From assembly GCA_009363875.1 (NCBI GenBank), contig CM018680.1, positions 72,296,272 to 72,360,271 on the forward strand: a stretch of 64,000 nt of DNA. The letters are read 5' to 3'. The notes beneath the pieces were generated by a model, which saw only the letters and a program-made list of their open reading frames with translations, was not told where the DNA came from and did not search any database. The stretch comes from Mikania micrantha. Its lineage: Eukaryota > Streptophyta > Magnoliopsida > Asterales > Asteraceae. This document shows positions 56,888-64,000 of the stretch, piece by piece (the first letter of the stretch is position 1; the number at the start of each line of letters is the position of its first letter). The translations under genes and the position numbers were made by a program.

Positions 56888-59800
56888 TGTCACACCCCGC
56901 TAAAGCGGAAACACGGGATTGTGATGTAAGGTGTAGGGCTAGAGCACATCGGTTAACGAGAAAACTAAACATAACATTATATGTCCATAATCGTCTTACA
57001 TAACTGATAAACATTCATGTCTTGAGTACAATTATTCATATAATAGACTAAGTCTCCAAAATGCATGAAGTTCATTACACATAATTATCCATGCTAAAGC
57101 TTAAATAGAAACGTTGTGCTTACTTCACTGAGGTGTACCTGAAAAACATGCTTAAAATAGTCAATTACAAAAGTAATTGGTGAGCTCACAGGTTTGATGA
57201 CTCGAATAAAATAGTTTTAAATATGCACAATATGACATCTGATTACAACTTTCAACAACCAAGCCTATGACTGTAACGTGCCCCATCAGGACTAGCTTGT
57301 AAGTTGTAGTTCTATGCATTCATTGACACAAGGAGTATGTAACGATGTCTTGGTAAGGCGCGGCCAAACCATGAATGGGGGTGTCAACCCAATAGTATTA
57401 TCCACATGAACCACGGCTTATATAAAATAAGTTAAATGGTTGTTATAGATACAGGGACTTTTAGTATCTTTATTGGCCATGTAATCATATTCATAAATAA
57501 AAAGTTTAAAGTGCATACAAAATGTAATAAGCAATGTTTTTCACCCCAAGTAATATAACAAGTAAGAGAAAATGGGGCTGCGAGAACTCACAGAATGATA
57601 GCTGATGAATTACTGCACGAAGCAAGTAACTAGTAATATCCAAGATGCAGAATAACTGTTGAGAGTAATCTTACTCGTGTCCTAAAACCCAAGGACATAT
57701 TAACAGTCTGTACGCAAGTCTATCTTATAAGTTGTTCACCCAACCTACTAGACTTAGAATTATTTCAAAATAATGTTTATCCGAACGACCCGTTGGTGAC
57801 TCGAATTTAGTTTGTTTTTCATAAATTAATAGTTAACGTTTTTAAATCCATATTATTATCAAATAACTAAGTTATCCTAGTTAAAAATTCATTTTAACTA
57901 TTAACTTAATTATTGGTAACAATATACCACAAATGACAAATTTTCCATCTTTTATCGTAAAACCGATAACGCAACGCACACCAAATCACACACCAAGCAT
58001 GCAATATGACCCTAGTTACTTTTAATCCTTTATAATAAGTATATTTCACTTATTTTTATACAAAATTGCTGATTAAAATCAGCCATACAATTACGTTGTA
58101 TTCTTGCGTTAACTCGACGTTTTACGCTCTTTTTCGAACATAGTTTTCAAATATAACCATTTATACTTCTCTTAAATATTTTTTATATTATATATCATGA
58201 AATTTTATTATAAAATAAGTGAAAAAAATTCTGATCCAAATCAGGTATACAAAATAAGCTTTTTAAATCATAAAAATCGTCCAAAACGCGTATTTTCGGT
58301 CACCAATGACCGTCATATTAATATACTCTTGAATCCACTTAATTTTATACTTCAAGTATTTTATAAAATCACATAACTTGCTGTTATAATTCTGTCCAGA
58401 AATTATTTTATACAAATTTTATTTTCAAAGTTTATAAACTTCTCAAAAACACCCATTTTTAAGCTAGTATTGATTATGACAAATTATTTAACCAATCATC
58501 AATACTTTTATAATAAAAATATCATTTTTATAAGTAAATTTTACCATATTTTAGTCCTTATTTTTAGATTATACAAAACCCTTTTATACATACATTCATA
58601 TGCATGTACATGCATGTATCAAAAATCATCATCCAACAATTTTTTTTTACATACATACATATACATACGCATACATGATGAAATCAACATCAAACATACA
58701 TATACTTACACACACACGATCACACTACATACACACCCACACATATACACACACACACACATACATGCATGCAAGTAAAACTCATGTCATGCATACCCAT
58801 ATACATATACACATATGCATGTCATCAAAATAATAATCTAACACATATTACATATGTATATACACGTATATGCATATATATGTATGCATGTAACATACAA
58901 CAATATACACACACATGTATGTGTGTTACGAAACACACACAAAAACATGAACACACCCACATTATCCTGTTTATACAAAACCCATTTGTTTTAAAAATCA
59001 AGATCTTAGGTGAACAACTTTGTATAAAAACCCATATAATGTGAGAAGATTTACCTTAATATAAGAAGCAAAGTGTGTGTTTCTTGACCAATCTTTTTCA
59101 AAAGGCCACAACCACCAAGGATAGATCAAAATATGGAGTATTAAAGCTTGAAAATTAAAAAAATGATGAAGGAATATAGAGAGAGATAGAGTTGACGGTT
59201 GAGGGAGGGTGAAAAGGCAAAGAGGTGGCTTGTGTGTATGTGCAAAAATGATTGCATATCTATATATTGTCATATAATATCTTTATTTGATTTTATTTTG
59301 CCCAAAAGATGCCATGTGGTGGACACTTGTCCTCATATGGATTTTCCATGGATTAACATAGGTAAAAACATGTATAATCTGAGTTTTACGGTGTGTAAAT
59401 GTAATACCGGAGATTTTATTAAAAAGCGGTTTTTATTCTAAAATTACTAGAATATTTAATCTTACTAAAATAATTAAATTTTAGTTAAAAACATCGACTT
59501 TAAATGTTATTTGTTTAATTAACTCCACTTTACCCGGTTAAAACACAGATAAAGTCGGTTGTCTGCAAATTTAACGGTTAACTCCAAAAATTACGATTTT
59601 TCATCTTTAACACAAGCTAGTCATTTATGATTTATTATATTATGATAATCTAATCATATTAATTAAATTCGTTGACCGGGTCGTCACCAACGTTCGTTTC
59701 TGATAGTGTACCGCCAAGCTGCGTAGATTAAAATTGTCAAATGCAAGACCATGCATTTGAAATAAAATACTATTTACTAAATTTTAATAGCTTTAACTTA

Positions 59801-59892
59801 ATAACATATATTAAATTTATTGACTCGTTAGTTAATAGAGTTCAGTGTACTAACCGCATTGGATTTATTCATCAAAACTCTTGGATGTCACA
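56888..59892 (-). mobile_element. Long gypsy-type LTR Y nested in LTR X copy 2
   Basis: It starts TGTCACACCCCGCTAAAGCG, ends TTGGATGTCACA and is 3,005 bp long. The right end is followed by GTCTCCCCCTGTTAAAG and AAATTTCGTCCTCGAAATTT, the - strand purine tract and 3' end of a gypsy element. This is therefore a 3' LTR with about 110 bp of internal DNA left. No target duplication is visible, and LTR X sequence resumes at about 60003. A (CA/TA)-rich stretch lies at 58580-58940. Confidence 0.72.
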
Positions 59893-60000
59893 GTCTCCCC
59901 CTGTTAAAGAAATTTCGTCCTCGAAATTTAAACTTGTGCGTGAGGATGATTTCTTTCAAACAAGTGAGGATACTTTAGCTTGAACCGGTCTTCTCGTTCC
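59893..60000 (-). mobile_element. Internal 3' stub of the LTR Y element
   Basis: It contains the purine-tract complement CTCCCCCTG and AAATTTCGTCCTCGAAATTT, parallel to the stub at 30977-31035. Confidence 0.6.
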
Positions 60001-60801
60001 CATGTGTATTCGGGGGTATTCGGGTTTGTTTCTGTTGCTCGTTTTCGTCTTCGTTGCGCTTCCATATCGTAACGCGTTGTTTACGCTTTTTAGTTAAAAC
60101 AATAGATTTTAATTACTTTTTGATGAGTTTCAAAATTGTAAAATACAAAATATTAAAATTTCTTAAAAAATTGTCGTTCGTATCGTCTTTCGTTTTCGTT
60201 TTCGTTTCGTCAGAACACGTCACCATCGCGCGTATTTGTTCGAATCGTCATTCGAACGAACACGTCGAGGGTTTGACTTTCTGACTTTTGTTTTCTACTT
60301 TTCAGTCATTATTTCAGAACGTTAAACTCACAAATATGTTTGTGTGAATCGTCACCCATGCAAACACACTTTCAGTTCACTATTCTGAAATAACACTGCA
60401 ATATTGTTTTAAATTGTGTTTCCTCACTAACGGACTCAACTAAACATCATGTTTTCACATTGTTTTCGTACTGATTTGTCGGCCACCTGATTCCTGTCGT
60501 CTATGGATATCAAATCGCAACCGACGTGTTCTTGTTATTTACTTGAACTTTGTTGTTTTCTGTTGATTCGTTGTATTACTGTACTTAGGTTTTCACCTAA
60601 ATACTAACAACTATTGTTTATCCTGATCGTTGTACTTACATCATTTAAGTTTACACATAAATACGCACAACGGTTTCTTGTATTTTGAATTCTGTTAATA
60701 CAAACATTGTTCAGATACATGTATTTACACACAGTAAATATGTGGAAGTACACATACCGTATGGACTTGTCGGACGATCTGGTACTGGATGTCACAGGTA
60801 A

Positions 60802-61994
60802 GTAATGTCGTCTCCATAAGGAATCAGTGGAAAATGCTAATCTTTAAGTTATTACTTGATTAAACAAAGAAAAATGTAAACTTGAATTTAACTTGAATTA
60901 ACGAAATGTTCAAAGCAACAATTATGATTAATGAGTTTGAAAACAATTGAGAAAAAGGTAATCACTTCCGGGTTTAGGTTAGTAGATTCACAATGATTTT
61001 ATGTTAAACTTAGTTGGAAATCACATAAACAAGATTTTGTTAATTGGTTTGATCAAAGTGACAACAATGGAACAAACGTTTAAGAATTGCTTATTCACAC
61101 AATTGTCAATTTAGATATGTAAAGCAAAACCCAAATACCAATGAGTAAACGATGCAAGGAAACCAAATCACTGATGGCAAAACGTAAATGCTTAAACACA
61201 AATAAATCGTTTACATCAATCAAACCACAATTGAATTCGAGTTATCAAAGCGAAAACAATCCAAAAACCTAAGTTTAAACATTCAATCAAAGTTAATCCA
61301 CTAACCTAATTTGCCCGAAAGCAATTACAAAAGAAAACTAGCCACACATCTTCATTAGCACGCTTCGATTCTTGATTCGGATGATGTTTCCTATGATCAC
61401 GGATGTATTTGGAGGAGTTTTGTTGCCCAAAAACCTTATTTTTTCGCCCTCAATTCGTCCAGGAAGAAGCCACCAACGAAACCCTAGAATCATGGCTTAA
61501 ATATGGGAAAGATCTGCCAAAAAAATGGTTTTTCCGGCTTCCGACGTACAATACTTCGGACCCGGGCATATGGTACGCCCAAACTATTAGCCTACGCCTC
61601 CATGTTTCTGCCAACGCTCAAAATTGGGCGTATGGTACGCTAGCCGTATGATATGCAGGTCTGGACGTATCATACGCCCAAAATGATCTCACCAGCAGCT
61701 TCCTCTCGTTGAGAAACTCAGTTTTCATATATTATGGGTTCCGTAACTCTTCCTCTAACTCAAGATATGCGCTTCCGAAGTTCTAAGCTTTTCTCGACTG
61801 TTTATGATCCATCTGTGCATCTTTTCACTTCGTTAACACCCCCGGGCATCCATCTAACGTGTTTTTACCTGCAAATAACAATTGTATCTCAAAGTATCAT
61901 TGTCCCACATAAAATGCACATAAAAACGCAACTTTAAACTGTTAAAGCACCTGAAAATCAAACACACATCACAACCCCAGAAACATTTAAAGCC
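60802..61994. other. Gene-less stretch with GTATGGTACGCC palindrome-like motifs
   Basis: No gene is seen. 61530-61680 contains GGGCATATGGTACGCCC (61564-61580), GGGCGTATGGTACGCT (about 61626), GCCGTATGATATGC and GACGTATCATACGCCC (about 61664). This is an array of near-palindromes comparable in style to those in the LTRs. The region may be an unrecognised LTR on the - strand. Confidence 0.45.
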
Positions 61995-62128
61995 GGGCGT
62001 TGGCAGGTGCCGAATCGAGGAACCACCACACCATCTAGGAGGAAACTCACACTGAGAAAACCCCCTAGCTCACCCAGAACAATTTTTGCTCCAGACGAGA
62101 CTCGAAACCAAGACCTCCATTGCTAGTG
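61995..62128 (-). mobile_element. SINE family 2 fragment
   Basis: On the - strand it carries a B-box-like GGTTTCGAGTC, GGAGCAAAAATTG, GGGTGAGCTAGGGGG and TTTCCTCC, in the order seen at 16625. It is truncated at the tRNA-like end. Confidence 0.6.
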
Positions 62129-62131
62129 GTC

Positions 62132-62227
62132 AAGGATTTGGAGAAGGAGAAGAATAGTTTTTTTTTATGAGTTGAATATCAATCTTTGTGAAAAGGATTT
62201 GGAGAAGGAGAAGAATAGTTTTTTTTT
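62132..62227. repeat. Direct duplication of about 35 bp, period 61
   Basis: AAGGATTTGGAGAAGGAGAA plus GAATAG and a T run occurs at 62132 and again at 62193. Confidence 0.85.
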
Positions 62228-62850
62228 TTGTATTTTTTTCCCGTTTGTATTTGGGTTTCTTACATGTGCTTTTACGTGTGAGTATGTTTACATGTTTTAT
62301 AGTGACATGAAGATCGATTTTACGACAGAGTTGCTTTAGGGTTGATCTGGTTACTCTCACTAAATGATTGAAAATCCTAAACCTCATTGACAAGATTGCT
62401 CATTTTTTGGATTTATAAATTCTCCTTTTCCAAGGTTGTCACACATGCTAAACATATTTTATGTTGAGATTTGCAAATGCAAATTATATAAGATCCTTGA
62501 AAAGAATTTGGTGTCATTTAATTGCATGTTGAATAATGTGTAACATTAATAAACAGCCTGAGAAATATCATTCAATATGGCTTTGGATCATTCATAAAGT
62601 GATGTCTATAATTAGTTATAGACTAAATTGTAGATTACGTTTATGATTTGATCAAAATAGCAGTTTATGTGCTAAAATTGAACTATTAACACTTTATATC
62701 ACTTGAGATAATATTCCTTAACATTTTACATCTCTCTGCACAAATTCTATTTGAAAATTCGTCAAAAAAAGAGCACATGAGTGACGCAAAAGATTTTAAG
62801 GTATTTTGCTCTCCTAAACATGCCCCATTTGTGTGCCCGCAAGAATCATA
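62228..62850. other. AT-rich stretch, nothing recognised
   Basis: No coding frame, terminus or array that I can support. Confidence 0.5.
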
Positions 62851-62996
62851 GGTAAAATTGCATTAATTTTAACGTTATTTTACTTATTTTTGTGAAAATA
62901 ACCTCAAAAGCGTTAGGATGTTTAATTTCAACAATAACTTCAAGTCGGGGACTACTTTGGAATAATGTCTCTATCCCAACTAGGATAGGGGAATCT
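62851..62996 (+). repeat. Dispersed repeat R, copy 3
   Basis: It has AAAATTGCATTAATTTTAAC, GTTATTTTACTTATTTTTGT, CAAGTCGGGGACTACTT and CTCTATCCCAACTAGGATAG. It is the closest relative of copy 1 at 18239. Confidence 0.6.
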
Positions 62997-63145
62997 CTAA
63001 CGGCATTTGCGCGAGGGGCATAAACCGTTAAGAAATTGCATCTCATGTGACATAAATTCCAAAAAGTTTGAATTTTAATATGTAAAGTGTTATTTTCACC
63101 AATCTCAGGGACATAAACTGGAGTTGGCTCTTGTTTAAATGATAA

Positions 63146-63172
63146 CTAGTATTCATAATCCGCACGATGCGG
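63146..63172 (-). mobile_element. Helitron 3' end, minus orientation
   Basis: CTAG at 63146-63149 is preceded by A. It is followed on the + strand by the perfect hairpin CCGCACGATGCGG (63160-63172). On the - strand this is a hairpin plus CTAG|T, the Helitron 3' signature. The element would extend to the right, and its 5' end was not found. Confidence 0.6.
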
Positions 63173-64000
63173 CAGGAAGGTGCATGAAAACCCTATCGAA
63201 ATAAAACCACAAAGTATGTTTTGTCGTAGATATGGGAACCCATAGATATATATTCTTATTGATTTCATTTTTTTAATTAGTTGTGTTATATACGTTTAAG
63301 ATTGCAATGATGTTCTTATAAGCCCCAAAATCCCCACACGTATAACACGTGTTTTAAAACACCTTCAGAGTTAGGTCTCAGATTTTTTTTAAAAATAAAC
63401 AAGTGCATATTAACACTTAGATCTAAGTTCCAAAACATTTAATGTTAGTTAAACCACAAACCCCATTTACACTAAACTATCCACAAGACAACATCAACTA
63501 TAATAGGTAACTCGCCCCGACAAGTTATCCACAACAATCTCCTTTCCGGGTCGTTTAGTTCCACTACCTCCACTATCGTTTCCTATTATCACAACTAATA
63601 TGTTTTAATACAATGTTTGACAATAACTAGTCAAATTACACCATTTTCAATCCAATTTATTTCCATTTGATTCATTATCACCCAAACTCACAATTTATCA
63701 TCTACGAAACATATTTCACCTCAAAAATAAACCTAAAACTCATTTTTAAGTTAAAATTCTCACTTGGTCATTTTATCAAACACCTTATGTGCACTCAATT
63801 AACCACCTATGATCATTGATCCATAAAACCTCAATCAAACTCCATTATTTTTATTTAAAAGATAAACAAGTTCACCCTATTCACAACCAAACTACAACAA
63901 GTTCATAAAATCATCAAATCCCCAACTTTTAAAACTAACTTTAAACCCCCTAGTTCATAAACTCCATGAATCATATAAACCCCATATATCATATTGCATT
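63173..64000. other. Window end, possible Helitron body, no gene seen
   Basis: AT-rich sequence without coding features up to the window edge. Confidence 0.4.

Larger units (their letters stand above)
56159..60796 (-). mobile_element. Long gypsy-type LTR X, copy 2 (solo, interrupted by LTR Y)
   Basis: It starts TGTCACACCCCGAGCCGGCG and ends CTGGATGTCACA like copy 1. The 5-bp duplication GGTAA flanks it (56154-56158 and 60797-60801), so this copy is a complete solo LTR insertion. 56570-56870 contains about fourteen GGTTCG motifs where copy 1 has CGAATG motifs. LTR Y and an internal stub (56888 to about 60000) interrupt it. Confidence 0.82.

Noticed and set aside
58470..59044. His/Thr/Tyr-rich frames
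   Set aside because: They come from CA/TA-rich simple sequence within LTR Y.

Overview
The window looks like TE-rich nuclear DNA of a flowering plant. It is AT-rich, has GT-AG introns, and holds only two convincing host genes among many mobile elements. The repeat families (tRNA-derived SINEs, long gypsy-type LTRs starting TGTCACACCCC, Helitrons, CACTA and hAT elements) suggest a large eudicot genome. Asteraceae is my best guess, but that is inference.

Host genes. (1) A YUCCA-type flavin monooxygenase (auxin synthesis) lies on the + strand at 38772-40766 in three exons and encodes 414 aa, with all hallmark motifs intact. (2) The mitochondrial complex I subunit NDUFA13/GRIM-19 (B16.6) lies on the - strand at 46734-53721 in three exons. 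They encode 143 aa, and the first intron is 6.1 kb long. A short orphan reading frame at 43524-43751 could be a third gene fragment.

Layout. 1-9.5 kb: an inverted-repeat element, a complete non-autonomous CACTA element (1400-2658), a decayed hAT transposase (5767-6222), a hAT element filled with simple repeats (6599-7146), a possible Helitron and a SINE. 10.2-12.4 kb: a long LTR-like unit with palindrome and hairpin arrays. 13.6-18.4 kb: Helitron ends and a SINE cluster. 18.6-21.2 kb: two PIF/Harbinger-like elements. 22.6-33.1 kb: a probable 10.6-kb Mutator-like element with a FAR1-type DNA-binding exon and a broken Athila-type ORF1. A 4.4-kb LTR sits in that ORF1, and a 2.9-kb solo LTR sits inside the LTR. 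35.3-35.8 kb: a second simple-repeat hAT element. 38-46 kb: a SINE upstream of YUCCA, then the YUCCA gene, a Helitron, another SINE and a hAT element. 46.7-53.7 kb: NDUFA13, whose long intron carries a very young gag-only LTR retrotransposon and an old duplicated segment. 55-61 kb: a hAT element and a nested pair of long LTRs. 61-64 kb: SINE fragments, a dispersed repeat and a Helitron end.

The two host genes are functionally unrelated. No operon, CRISPR array, rRNA gene or functional tRNA gene is visible. The most informative content is the structure of the mobile elements: exact target-site duplications, an unoccupied copy of a nested insertion site, and recurrent palindrome arrays in several unrelated element types.
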